Source: Pseudomonadota bacterium (GTDB lineage Bacteria > Pseudomonadota > Gammaproteobacteria > Steroidobacterales > Steroidobacteraceae). Taken from it: a DNA stretch of 42,173 nt. This document shows, piece after piece, positions 16,535 to 25,343 of this stretch; position 1 is the first letter of the stretch; every line of letters starts with the position of its first letter. The notes beneath the pieces are model-generated. The model saw nothing but the letters and a program-made list of their open reading frames with translations. It ran no database searches and had not been told where the DNA came from. Both the position numbers and the translations under genes were made by a program. Location: the NCBI GenBank assembly GCA_023428645.1, contig JAEYXD010000243.1, forward strand, positions 1 to 42,173, given 5' to 3'.

Positions 16535-19500
16535 TCAGCGATACAGCCACACGCGCAGCAACGAGCGCAGCTGATCCATGTCGACGGGCTTCGTGATGTA
16601 GTCCGACGCACCCGCCGCGAGGCATTTCTCGCGATCGCCCTTCATTGCTTTCGCCGTCACCATGATGATGGGCAATTGCTTGAAGCGCTCGATGCGCCGG
16701 ATGCGTTGCGTTGCCTCGAAGCCGTCCATCTCCGGCATCATCACGTCCATCAATACCGCATCGACGTCGGGCGTCGCCTCGAGCAACTCGAGGCCCGCGC
16801 GGCCGCTCTCGGCATAGATGACCTGCATGCGATAGCTCTCGAGCGCGGTCGTGATCGCGAAAATGTTGCGCACGTCGTCGTCGACGACCAGCACCTTGCG
16901 GCCGGACAGCACGGAGTCGTCGCGCTGAACCTGCTCGAGCATCTTGCGTTTCGGCTCCGGCAGCTGCGACTGCACGCGATGCAGGAACAGCGCAGTCTCG
17001 TCCAGCAGCCGCTCCGGCGAGCGCGCGTCCTTGAGGATGATCGCCTCCGACAGACGCCGCAGCTCGGTCTCTTCCTGGCGGCTGAGCGCCTTCGCGGTGT
17101 AGACGATGATCGGCGGCGTCGCCGCGCGCAGGCGGTGATGAATCGCCTGAATGAGCTCCGTGCCGCTGCCGTCAGGAAGCACGAGATCCACCACGATGCA
17201 GTCGAAGACCATCGCATCGAGCTGCTCGAGCGCCGCCGCGGCGCTCGCCACGGCCACCGCATTCACGTCGCCGCCCGCGACCAGCTCGATGAGCGCATGC
17301 CGCTGGACCGCGTCGTCCTCGACGATCAGCAGGTTTCTCATCGGCCGCTGCACGAACTCGACCGTGCGCGCGAGCGCCGCCTCGATCGCATCCTTCGTCA
17401 CGGGCTTCTGCAGGAACGACACCGCGCCGGCGCGCAGCATCCGCTCGCGCGCTTCATCGACCGAGATCACGTGCACAGGAATGTGCCGCGTCGCCGGATC
17501 GTGCTTCAGGAAGTCGAGCACCATGCGGCCGTCGGCGTCGGGTAACCGCAGATCGAGCGTGATCGCCGTCGGCCGCATGCGGCGCGCGAGCGCCAGCCCG
17601 CCGCCAGCGGTCTGGGCGAGCAGCACCTTGAAACCCTTCTCGCGCGCGAACTCGGCGAGGACCTGAGCGAAGTGCACGTCGTCCTCGATCGCGAGCAGCG
17701 TCAGATCGCCCGGCTGGATGGCATCGCGATCGTCGGGCAGCGCGGGCTGCTCGACATCCGGCAGCTCGGCGACCCGACGCGGTTCGGGAACGGTCGCGCG
17801 CGGCGTCGCGGCCGTCGTCGCGGCTTCATTGCCGAACTGGCCGGCGACGTAGGCGAGCTGCGCGCCCGTCACCTCGCGCGGCAGGTACAGCGTGAACACG
17901 CTGCCCTTGCCAACCTCGCTCTCGACCGTGAGGACACCGCCCAGGCGCTGTGCGAGCTCGCGGCTGATCGACAGACCGAGCCCGGTCCCACCGTACTTGC
18001 GCGCGGTGCCGGCCTCGCCCTGCTGGAAGGCTTCGAAGATCTGCTGCCGCCGATCCTCCGGAATGCCGATGCCCGTATCTCGCACCTCGAACGCGAGCAC
18101 CGTGCTCGCCGCGTCGAGCAGCTCCGCCTTGTCGCTCCACTCGCGCCCGGCCGGGCGAATCGTGAGCGTCACGGCGCCTCGATGCGTGAATTTGAGCGCG
18201 TTCGAGAGCAGGTTCTTGACGATCTGCTGCAAGCGCCGCAGATCCGTCGTCATGACGTCGCCGAGCGCGGGATCGAGATCGATGCGCAGCTGCAGCTGCT
18301 TCTGTTCGGCGATCGGCCGGAAGGTGTTCTCGACGAACTCGGCGAAGGCTTCGAGACGGAACTCCTCGACGTCCAGATCGACCGCGCCCGCCTCGATCTT
18401 CGACAGATCCAGCACTTCGTTGATGAGCTCGAGCAGATCGTTGCCGGCCGCATGAATCGTGTTCGCGTGCCGAACCTGCTTGGGCGTGAGATTGCCGTCG
18501 TGATTCTCGGCGAGCACCTTGGAAAGAATCAGCAGACTGTTGAGCGGCGTACGCAGCTCGTGCGACATGTTCGCCAGGAATTGCGACTTGTACTTCGAGG
18601 TCTGAGCAAGCTGCGCGGACTGCCGCTCGAGCGCCCGCCGCGCCTCTTCGACGTCGCGATTGGAGCGCTCCAGGCCGAGCTTCTGCTCGGCGAGCAGCGC
18701 CGCCCGCTCTTCCATCTCGACATTCGCCTGGTGCAGCTCCTCGTTCGCCTGCTCGAGCTCCTCGTTCGTCTGTCTGAGCTCTTCCTGCTGCTCCTTCAGC
18801 TGCTGCTCGGATTCGAGGAGCTTCTCGGACTGCTGCTTCAATTCCGCACTCATTGCTTCCGCATTGATCAACAGCTGCGTCGTGCGGTCGCCCGCTTGAA
18901 TCGTCGTGACGACGAGCCCGAGGCTCTCCGCGAGCCGGTCCAGGAACGTGAGTTGCAGCTCGGTGCAAGGCTGCAGGAAGGCGAGCTCGACGACGGCCTT
19001 GACCTCGCCCGCGACCAACGCGGGCACGATCGCCAGCGCGCGCGGCCGCGTCTGACCGAGCGCCGAGCCGATGCGCACGTAATCCTCGGGCACCTCGCTC
19101 AGCACGATGCGCTGCCGGTCCCGCAACGACTGCCCGAGCAGCCCTTCGCCGGGCGCGATGCGCTGGAGCGCGCCGCTCGCGGCATAAGCCGCGAGCAGTT
19201 CGAGATCTCCCTCCTCGGTGACGAGATACATGACACCGTGCTGTGCCTCGAGCAATTGCGCGAGCTCTCCCAGCAGGCGCTCGCCGAGGCGATCCAACCG
19301 CCGCTCGCCTTCGAACAAGGACGACATGCGCCTGAGCCCGGATTGGAGCCAATTGTCGGCGGCCGTCAGCTTCCGCCGCGCTTCTATTTGCGCCGCCATG
19401 TCATTGAAGGCGATGGCCAGCTGGCCGAGCTCGTCACGGCTCACCACGGGCACACGCTCGGCGTAATCACCGGACGCCAAGCGTTTGGCGCCGCCGACGA

Positions 19501-20146
19501 GACTGTTGAGCTGCCCGCGGATACTGCGCGTCAGCAGCACACTTCCCGCAATGACGAAGACGAGCGCGCCCAAGGTTCCGTACAGGAGCGTCGCCGTCGT
19601 CAACGTGCGCGCGCCCGCGGACTGAGCCTTGCGCGCTTGAAGCAAGCGGCGCTCCGCCGAATCGATCTCACCATGAAGCTCGTCTATGCCACGGCTGAGC
19701 TGTGTTCCCTGCAGGACGAGTGACGACAGGTCGGACGGTATCGCGGCGGCATTCGCGGCGCCGGTCTCCATCAGAGCGCGCGCGGAGCGGATGCGGTCCT
19801 CCAACATCGGCTCGAGCGTGTCCAGCCGCCGCTGCTGTTCAGCGTTGTCCCGCGTCAGCTGGCGAATCAGGCGGAACGCCTCGCGCAGGTCCTCGACCGA
19901 GGCCTCGAACCGTTGCGGGGCGGTCGGCTCGCCGGAGAGCACGTACCCGCGCGCGATGTTCTGCATTTCGAACACGCGCATGCCGAGCTCCTGATTCTGC
20001 TGCAGCACCGTGTACGTGTGCTCGACCGACTGAACGTCTTGTTCGAGGCTCGCGAGGTTGCGGTAGACGACGGCTCCTATGGTGAGGAGCGCAACCAGTG
20101 AAATGGAAAACCCGAGAACGATTCTCGAACTGATCGATAGATTCAT
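16535..20146 (-). CDS. CHASE3 hybrid histidine kinase with three receiver domains
   Basis: A 1203-residue membrane hybrid kinase and first gene of the operon. Layout: membrane span 8-28; periplasmic CHASE3-like helical domain (about 35-180); span 186-206; HAMP (about 207-258); GAF (about 280-415); a long Gln/Glu-rich coiled coil (425-515); HisKA with H529 in NMSHELRTPLNSL; ATPase domain with N box NLLSNALKFT, RDTGIGIP and GTGLGLSIS. Three receivers follow with acceptors D865, D987 and D1134. The middle receiver lacks the usual KP motif (LKDARSP instead), so its output may differ. The architecture fits a multi-step phosphorelay feeding the downstream receiver-kinase. The periplasmic ligand is unknown. 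Confidence 0.95.
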   Translation of the reverse strand: MNLSISSRIVLGFSISLVALLTIGAVVYRNLASLEQDVQSVEHTYTVLQQNQELGMRVFEMQNIARGYVLSGEPTAPQRFEASVEDLREAFRLIRQLTRDNAEQQRRLDTLEPMLEDRIRSARALMETGAANAAAIPSDLSSLVLQGTQLSRGIDELHGEIDSAERRLLQARKAQSAGARTLTTATLLYGTLGALVFVIAGSVLLTRSIRGQLNSLVGGAKRLASGDYAERVPVVSRDELGQLAIAFNDMAAQIEARRKLTAADNWLQSGLRRMSSLFEGERRLDRLGERLLGELAQLLEAQHGVMYLVTEEGDLELLAAYAASGALQRIAPGEGLLGQSLRDRQRIVLSEVPEDYVRIGSALGQTRPRALAIVPALVAGEVKAVVELAFLQPCTELQLTFLDRLAESLGLVVTTIQAGDRTTQLLINAEAMSAELKQQSEKLLESEQQLKEQQEELRQTNEELEQANEELHQANVEMEERAALLAEQKLGLERSNRDVEEARRALERQSAQLAQTSKYKSQFLANMSHELRTPLNSLLILSKVLAENHDGNLTPKQVRHANTIHAAGNDLLELINEVLDLSKIEAGAVDLDVEEFRLEAFAEFVENTFRPIAEQKQLQLRIDLDPALGDVMTTDLRRLQQIVKNLLSNALKFTHRGAVTLTIRPAGREWSDKAELLDAASTVLAFEVRDTGIGIPEDRRQQIFEAFQQGEAGTARKYGGTGLGLSISRELAQRLGGVLTVESEVGKGSVFTLYLPREVTGAQLAYVAGQFGNEAATTAATPRATVPEPRRVAELPDVEQPALPDDRDAIQPGDLTLLAIEDDVHFAQVLAEFAREKGFKVLLAQTAGGGLALARRMRPTAITLDLRLPDADGRMVLDFLKHDPATRHIPVHVISVDEARERMLRAGAVSFLQKPVTKDAIEAALARTVEFVQRPMRNLLIVEDDAVQRHALIELVAGGDVNAVAVASAAAALEQLDAMVFDCIVVDLVLPDGSGTELIQAIHHRLRAATPPIIVYTAKALSRQEETELRRLSEAIILKDARSPERLLDETALFLHRVQSQLPEPKRKMLEQVQRDDSVLSGRKVLVVDDDVRNIFAITTALESYRMQVIYAESGRAGLELLEATPDVDAVLMDVMMPEMDGFEATQRIRRIERFKQLPIIMVTAKAMKGDREKCLAAGASDYITKPVDMDQLRSLLRVWLYR

Positions 20147-20597
20147 AGCCCTGCGCAGCGAGGCTGCTTCGCCGTCGAACGTTGTTGTTGTGAATCAGTT
20201 GCTGCCATTCGTTGAGCGGCATGCGACCAGCAGGTGCAATCGATCGGTCGATCTCGCCGGGGCAACGGGCTATTTGGGCACGGATACTGGCAGTTTTTTC
20301 CGCACTGCCGCACCCTGGGGTTTCTACTAGCTTTGGTTGACTGACCTCTCGATTCGGGATTCCCCCGAACCGCGGAGGTCCTCAGGCCATGTTCTTTACG
20401 TCATTGGGTCATCGAGAGCCTCGAATGAAGTGGGCAATAATGCGAACATCGCCTGCGTTTGCACCGTCCTGCACCCTCGCAGACCATTGCGCCCTGAAGC
20501 CGAGCGCGCGCCCGCACGGGCGACTTAACAAGCGGGCTGCAGTCGTACCGCACACCGAAGTCACTGGCACTTGGGGGCCCGTTTGACCACGCAGACG
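20147..20597. other. Divergent intergenic region between the two kinase units
   Basis: About 450 bp less GC-rich than the surrounding genes. It should hold the promoters of the minus-strand CHASE3-kinase/cheR/cheB operon and of the plus-strand double kinase. Small dyads are present: GGCAG and CTGCC flanking a T6 run near 20290-20310, and CGCCC-GCAC-GGGCG near 20510-20523. No convincing sigma-70 pair or long inverted repeat was found and no plausible gene is seen. Confidence 0.5.
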
Positions 20598-23500
20598 ATG
20601 CCGACGGCATTCGCAGAATCTCCCTTTGCCGGCGGCGGTGAGCTCGGCGCGCTGATGAGCGCTCACGACTGGACCGCCACTTCGCTCGGGCCGCCCGCAC
20701 TATGGCCGAAGAGCCTGCGGTCGTACGTCAAGATGATGCTGACCTCGCGTTATCAGATGTGGCTCGGCTGGGGCTCCGAGCTCGCGTTCCTGTACAACGA
20801 CGCGTATCGACCGACCCTCGGCGTCAAGCATCCCTGGGCGATCGGCCGGCCGGCCGCGGCCGTGTGGAAGGAGGCCTGGCATTCCCTCTCGCATCTCGCG
20901 GACGAGGTGCTCGCGACCGGGCGCGCGACCTACAGCGAAGGGCTACTGCTGCTGCTGGAGCGCAGCGGTTTTCCTGAAGAGACGTATCACACCTTCTCCT
21001 ACAGCCCGCTCTTCGACGACGACGGCAAGATCGCCGGCATGTTGTGCGTCGTGCTGGAAGAGAGCGAGCGAATCATCAACGATCGCCGTTTAAGGACCTT
21101 GCGCCGGCTGGCGTCCGCGACGGCCCCGCTCAATGCTGAGGCGGAGCTGTTTCGAGAAGTGAGCCGACAGCTCGCGGAGAACCCGCACGACCTGCCCTTC
21201 AGCTTGTGCTATCTCCTCGAGGCCGACGGCATCGCGCGGTTGGCCGCGAACTCGGGCATCGAGGCGGGGCATGCCGCGGCCCCAGCAACGCTCAACATGA
21301 GCGCCAGCCCCTGGCCCGTCGCGAACCTGGACGGCCGCACGCAAGCATTCGTCGTCGACGACCTGGCCAGCCGCTTCGATGCCCTGCCCTCGGGCGCGTG
21401 GGACAAGCCTCCCAACGAGGCGCTGATCGTGCCGATCATTCGCCAGGACCATGGACAGTCGGTGACCGGCTTCTTCATCGCCGGCATCAACCCGTATCGA
21501 CGCCTCGACACCCAATATCGCGGCTTCGCGGATCTCATTGCCGGCCAGATCAGCGCCGCGCTCGCGCGCTCCCGCGCCTATGAAGAGGAGCGCAAACGCG
21601 CCGAGGCACTCGCGGAGATCGACCGTGCCAAGACGACGTTCTTTTCGAACGTCAGCCACGAGTTCCGCACGCCGCTCACGTTGCTGCTGGGCCCTATTCA
21701 GGACTTGCTCGCGGCCCGCGAGATCGATCCGGCGGACCTGCGCAGCAAGCTCGACCTGGCGCAGCGCAATGGCGAGCGATTGTTGCGCCTCGTGAACGCG
21801 CTGCTCGACTTCTCGCGTATCGAGGCCGGCCGAATGCGCGCGCACTACGCGCCGACGGATCTCGGGATGCTCAGCGCCGAGATCGCATCGAGCTTTCGAT
21901 CCGCGATCGAAAAGGCCGGCATGCAGCTGCGCGTGGCGACGGCGCCGCTCGCTCAGCCGGTCTTCGTCGATCAGGACATGTGGGAAAAGATCCTGCTCAA
22001 CCTGCTCTCGAACGCATTCAAGTTCACGCTCGAAGGGGAGATCCGGTTGTCCGTGCGAACTTCGGACGACGGCAAATTCGCGCAGGTCGAAGTCGCCGAC
22101 ACGGGCATCGGCATTCCCGCGGACGCGCTGCCGCGCCTGTTCGAGCGCTTCTATCGCGTCGACGGCGCGCGCGGCCGCAGCTTCGAAGGCAGCGGCATCG
22201 GCCTCGCGCTCGTCCATGAGCTCATCCGGTTGCACGGCGGCTCGATCGAGGCGCGCAGCACGCTCGGACGTGGCACGACGTTCACGATTCGTATTCCGTT
22301 CGGCCGCGAACATCTGCCTGCGGAGCACGTCACACCGGCCGCCCCGGGCGAAGGCCCCAGCCATGCGCGCGCCTACATCGGCGAGGCACTGCGCTGGCTG
22401 CCCGACATCACCGGCGAGGCTGAAATCCTCACGAAGGGCAGCGACCTCGCGCCCGATCACAGCGACGACGGGCTCGCCGGCAAGCACGTGCTGCTCGCGG
22501 ACGACAATCGCGACATGCGCGAGTACGTGCGTCGGCTGCTCGAGTCGCACGGTTACAAGGTGACCGCCGTTGCCGACGGCGAGCAGGCGCTCGAAGCAGC
22601 GCGCGCCGCTGTACCTGATCTCGTGCTGACCGACGTCATGATGCCGCGTCTCGACGGTTTCGGCCTGCTGCGAGCGCTGCGTGAAGACACGCGCCTGGCG
22701 GGCGTGCCGATCGTGATGCTCTCGGCGCGCGCGGGCGACGAGGCGAAGATCGAAGGCCTCGATGCCGGGGCGGATGACTATCTCATCAAGCCATTCGGCG
22801 CGCGCGAGCTGCTGGCGCGCGTCAAAAGCCACATTCAGATCGCGATCGTACGGCGCGAAGCGGCGCGCGCGGTCATGCAAAGCGAGCAGCGTTACCTCAT
22901 GACGCAGGAACGACTGTCGCTCGCCCTCTCGACCGGCCGCGTGGGCGTGTACGACTGGGATGTCGACACCGACCGCCTGAGCATCCAAGGTCCATTGGCC
23001 GAGTTCTTCGGCGTGACGCTCGACGATGCGTCGCAGGGCCTGCCCTTGCAAACGTTCATGCAGGCGATCCATCCCGATGACCGCGAGCGTACCGGCGCGC
23101 TCGTGGCGCGCACCGTCGCGACGGGCGAGCCGTTCGAAACCGAATATCGCACGCTCGGCGCGGGCGCCGTTCGGACCGTGCTCTCGCGCGGAAGGATGCA
23201 GATGAAGCCGTCCGGCGAACGCTTCTTTTCCGGCGTGCTCATCGATCTCACCGAGCTGAAGCAGGCCGAGGCCGAGCTGCAAGCGAGCCATGCATCGCTC
23301 GAAGAGCGCGTTCGCACGGAAGTCGCGTCGCGTCTCAAGACGGAAGAAGCCTTGCGCCAGGCCCAGAAGATGGAAGCGATCGGCCAGCTCACCGGCGGCG
23401 TCGCGCACGACTTCAACAACCTGCTCACCGCGATCATCGGCGGTCTCGATACGATCCGCCGCTCGCGTCCCGATGACGCCGCACGCATCCAACGGGCGAC

Positions 23501-24497
23501 GACCATGGCACTGCAGGGCGCGCAGCGCGCGGCGAACCTGACCGGCCGGTTGCTCGCCTTCTCGCGGCGTCAGCCGCTCGATCCGAAGTCGCTCGACATC
23601 AACACGCTCGTGCGCGACATGACCGACCTGCTCCATCGCACGATCGGCGAGCAGATCGAGCTCGAGGGCGTCCTCGCACCGCGGCTGTGGCGAGCGGAGA
23701 TCGATCAGAACCAGCTCGAGAGCGCGATCCTGAATCTTGCGGTCAATGCCCGCGACGCGATGCCCGACGGCGGCAAGCTCACGATCGAAACCGCGAACAC
23801 GGCGCTCGACGAGGGCTACTCGGCGACCGACGTCGAAGTGATCCCGGGTCAATATGTGATGGTGGCCGTCAGCGACACCGGTCATGGCATGTCGAAGGAC
23901 GTTCTCGCGCGGGCGTTCGAGCCCTTCTTCACGACGAAGGAGGCGGGCCGCGGCACCGGCCTCGGCCTGAGCATGGTGTACGGATTCGTGAAGCAGTCGG
24001 GCGGCCACGTCACGATCTACAGCGAGCCCGGCCATGGCTCGACCGTGAAGATGTACTTCCCCCGTTTCATCGGCGTGGCCGACGAAACCGCGCAGCGCGC
24101 GCAAGGCGCGGTGCCTCGCGCCTTCGAGGGCGAAACGATCCTGGTCGTCGAGGACAACGAAGACGTGCGCAACTACAGCGCAATGATTCTGCGCGAGCTG
24201 GGCTACAACGTCATGGAAGCGCAGGACGCCGAGTCGGCATTGCAGCTGATGGAACGCGCCGAGCGCATCGATCTACTGTTCACGGACGTGATCCTGCCCG
24301 GCAAGAACGGTCGCGCGCTCGCCGACATCGCGAAGGCGCAGCGGCCCGAGCTGCGCGTGCTCTACACGACGGGGTACTCGCGCAACGCGATCGTGCACCA
24401 CGGCCGGCTCGATGCCGGCGTGCAGCTCATCAGCAAGCCGTTCACGTACGAGCAGCTCGCGGGACGCGTGCGCGACGTGCTCGATCGCGCCGGCTAG
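20598..24497 (+). CDS. Double histidine kinase (PAS-GAF-HK-REC-PAS-HK-REC)
   Basis: A soluble protein of 1299 residues from the chosen ATG, with two complete kinase modules. A PAS-like N-terminal domain (about 20-155; WPKSLRSYVKMMLTSRYQM) is followed by a GAF-like domain (175-325) and HisKA with H354 in NVSHEFRTPLTLL. The first ATPase (ADTGIGIP, GSGIGLALV) and receiver (D679) follow. A second PAS (about 765-890) leads to a second HisKA (H937 in GGVAHDFNNLL) of the type common in PAS hybrid kinases, a second ATPase (SDTGHGMS, GTGLGLSMV) and a C-terminal receiver (FTDVILPG). No membrane span is visible. The start is uncertain: TTG codons at 20583 (preceded by GGGGG) and 20571 are alternatives. 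It is divergent from the cheR/cheB operon and may cross-talk with it. Confidence 0.93.
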   Translation: MPTAFAESPFAGGGELGALMSAHDWTATSLGPPALWPKSLRSYVKMMLTSRYQMWLGWGSELAFLYNDAYRPTLGVKHPWAIGRPAAAVWKEAWHSLSHLADEVLATGRATYSEGLLLLLERSGFPEETYHTFSYSPLFDDDGKIAGMLCVVLEESERIINDRRLRTLRRLASATAPLNAEAELFREVSRQLAENPHDLPFSLCYLLEADGIARLAANSGIEAGHAAAPATLNMSASPWPVANLDGRTQAFVVDDLASRFDALPSGAWDKPPNEALIVPIIRQDHGQSVTGFFIAGINPYRRLDTQYRGFADLIAGQISAALARSRAYEEERKRAEALAEIDRAKTTFFSNVSHEFRTPLTLLLGPIQDLLAAREIDPADLRSKLDLAQRNGERLLRLVNALLDFSRIEAGRMRAHYAPTDLGMLSAEIASSFRSAIEKAGMQLRVATAPLAQPVFVDQDMWEKILLNLLSNAFKFTLEGEIRLSVRTSDDGKFAQVEVADTGIGIPADALPRLFERFYRVDGARGRSFEGSGIGLALVHELIRLHGGSIEARSTLGRGTTFTIRIPFGREHLPAEHVTPAAPGEGPSHARAYIGEALRWLPDITGEAEILTKGSDLAPDHSDDGLAGKHVLLADDNRDMREYVRRLLESHGYKVTAVADGEQALEAARAAVPDLVLTDVMMPRLDGFGLLRALREDTRLAGVPIVMLSARAGDEAKIEGLDAGADDYLIKPFGARELLARVKSHIQIAIVRREAARAVMQSEQRYLMTQERLSLALSTGRVGVYDWDVDTDRLSIQGPLAEFFGVTLDDASQGLPLQTFMQAIHPDDRERTGALVARTVATGEPFETEYRTLGAGAVRTVLSRGRMQMKPSGERFFSGVLIDLTELKQAEAELQASHASLEERVRTEVASRLKTEEALRQAQKMEAIGQLTGGVAHDFNNLLTAIIGGLDTIRRSRPDDAARIQRATTMALQGAQRAANLTGRLLAFSRRQPLDPKSLDINTLVRDMTDLLHRTIGEQIELEGVLAPRLWRAEIDQNQLESAILNLAVNARDAMPDGGKLTIETANTALDEGYSATDVEVIPGQYVMVAVSDTGHGMSKDVLARAFEPFFTTKEAGRGTGLGLSMVYGFVKQSGGHVTIYSEPGHGSTVKMYFPRFIGVADETAQRAQGAVPRAFEGETILVVEDNEDVRNYSAMILRELGYNVMEAQDAESALQLMERAERIDLLFTDVILPGKNGRALADIAKAQRPELRVLYTTGYSRNAIVHHGRLDAGVQLISKPFTYEQLAGRVRDVLDRAG

Positions 24498-24501
24498 GCC
24501 C

Positions 24502-24520
24502 CGCGAGCCCGGCTCGCGGC
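24502..24520. terminator. Hairpin between convergent genes
   Basis: CCGCGAGC (24502-24509) and GCTCGCGG (24513-24520) form a perfect 8-bp GC-rich stem with a 3-base loop. It sits in the 29-bp gap between the double kinase stop (24497) and the convergent small DNA-binding gene stop (24527), the place for a bidirectional terminator. No T-tract follows on either side. Confidence 0.5.
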
Positions 24521-24526
24521 GCAGTC

Positions 24527-24790
24527 CTACACGGTCAAGCAGGGGCTCGAGCCGGACAGCGTCCGCGCATCGGCGATCGTCGCCGGGGCCGTTGGCGCGC
24601 GCACCGTCAGCGACACGCCTTGCATCTGGCTCTTGTTTCGCACCGACGAAACGGTGCGGCGCAGCCGCTTCGCAATGATCTCCACCGGGCAGCCTTGTGC
24701 GGCAAGCTCGCGCAACAGGCGCAGGTCGTGACGGGTCCAGCTCGCGGCTCGAGACGGAAGAAACGTGTTGGAAACAGTAGCTCTCTTCAT
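24527..24790 (-). CDS. Small Myb/GcrA-like helix-turn-helix protein
   Basis: An 87-residue protein. The central part, WTRHDLRLLRELAAQGCPVEIIAKRLRRTVSSVRNKSQMQGVSL, is a tri-helical SANT/Myb- or GcrA-like DNA-binding motif, with a leading Trp and a basic recognition helix RTVSSVRNKSQ. Such small proteins are common in proteobacteria and largely uncharacterised; a DNA-binding role is inferred from this motif alone. The C-terminal about 25 residues are Ala/Thr/Ser-rich and probably disordered. The ATG at 24790 was chosen because the longer frame upstream is Arg-rich without similarity to anything. It converges on the double kinase with a hairpin between them and lies 129 bp downstream of the cytochrome c gene. 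Confidence 0.7.
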   Translation of the reverse strand: MKRATVSNTFLPSRAASWTRHDLRLLRELAAQGCPVEIIAKRLRRTVSSVRNKSQMQGVSLTVRAPTAPATIADARTLSGSSPCLTV

Positions 24791-24881
24791 AACCCGCCGA
24801 ACGGAACGAAATGGATGACGGACTCGCCGGCCGATCTCACGGCCTGCATGAATGATTCTGGGAATTCCCGCGAACGGTTGC

Positions 24882-24914
24882 GCGCACACTCGCCGCTCGC
24901 GGACGAGTGTGCGC
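24882..24914 (-). terminator. Strong hairpin at the end of the amine oxidase/cytochrome c unit
   Basis: GCGCACACTCG (24882-24892) and CGAGTGTGCGC (24904-24914) form a perfect 11-bp stem with an 11-base loop. It begins only 5 bp after the cytochrome c stop on the minus strand. It marks the probable 3' end of the TonB receptor-RidA-oxidase-cytochrome unit. No U-tract follows, so it may act as an mRNA stabiliser or need Rho. Confidence 0.6.
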
Positions 24915-24919
24915 TGCCG

Positions 24920-25336
24920 TCAACCGGGCCGCGTCGCCTGCCGATGCACCGCTTGCGACCTGAACTCTTTCACCTGCTCGGCGGTGACCTGGTCTGAGAA
25001 CTGATTGCCGTAGCTGGTGCGGATGTAGTTCGTCACCGCCGCGATCTGCTCGTCGGTGAGCTCGGGGAACGAGGGCATGGACTTCAGCCCCTGCAGAATC
25101 ACGAGCACTGGATAGACCGAGGCCACGAGCTTCGCGTTGCCGGAGAGCGCGGGATACGCGCCGGCGCCGCTGGCGCCCTTCGCGTCCGGCATGTGACAGC
25201 CCTGACAGATGTTCTCGTAAACCTCCTTGCCGCTCTTGAAGTCATACGGTCCTTCTGCGCTCACGGTCGCACTGAACCCACACGCGCCGACGATGCCGCA
25301 CGCGACGAAGCCGATACCGAAGATTCGCTTGCTCAT
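24920..25336 (-). CDS. Exported class I c-type cytochrome
   Basis: A 138-residue small cytochrome c. The N-terminus has a signal sequence (MSKRIFGIGFVACGIVGACG); cleavage after VSA by signal peptidase I is most likely, although VGAC could be a lipobox. The heme motif CQGCH lies in YENICQGCHMPDAKGA, and MPSFPELTDEQIAAVTNYIR supplies the axial Met and the typical C-terminal helix. It probably accepts electrons in the periplasm from the flavin oxidase encoded 7 bp upstream and passes them to the respiratory chain; the partner is inferred from the adjacency. The ATG at 25336 begins right at the end of the oxidase gene. A strong hairpin follows the stop. Confidence 0.9.
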   Translation of the reverse strand: MSKRIFGIGFVACGIVGACGFSATVSAEGPYDFKSGKEVYENICQGCHMPDAKGASGAGAYPALSGNAKLVASVYPVLVILQGLKSMPSFPELTDEQIAAVTNYIRTSYGNQFSDQVTAEQVKEFRSQAVHRQATRPG

Positions 25337-25343
25337 GGTCTGT

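Noticed and set aside
15656..19723. Long plus-strand frames (629 and 683 codons) opposite the cheR and CHASE3 kinase genes
   Set aside because: Shadows of the coding strand; repetitive Arg/Leu/Glu/Gln content reflects the antisense of coiled-coil codons.
21090..24104. 1004-codon open frame on the minus strand opposite the double kinase
   Set aside because: Composition is Arg/Ala/His/Asp-rich with no domain, and it mirrors a clear kinase gene. Long antisense frames are expected at this GC content.
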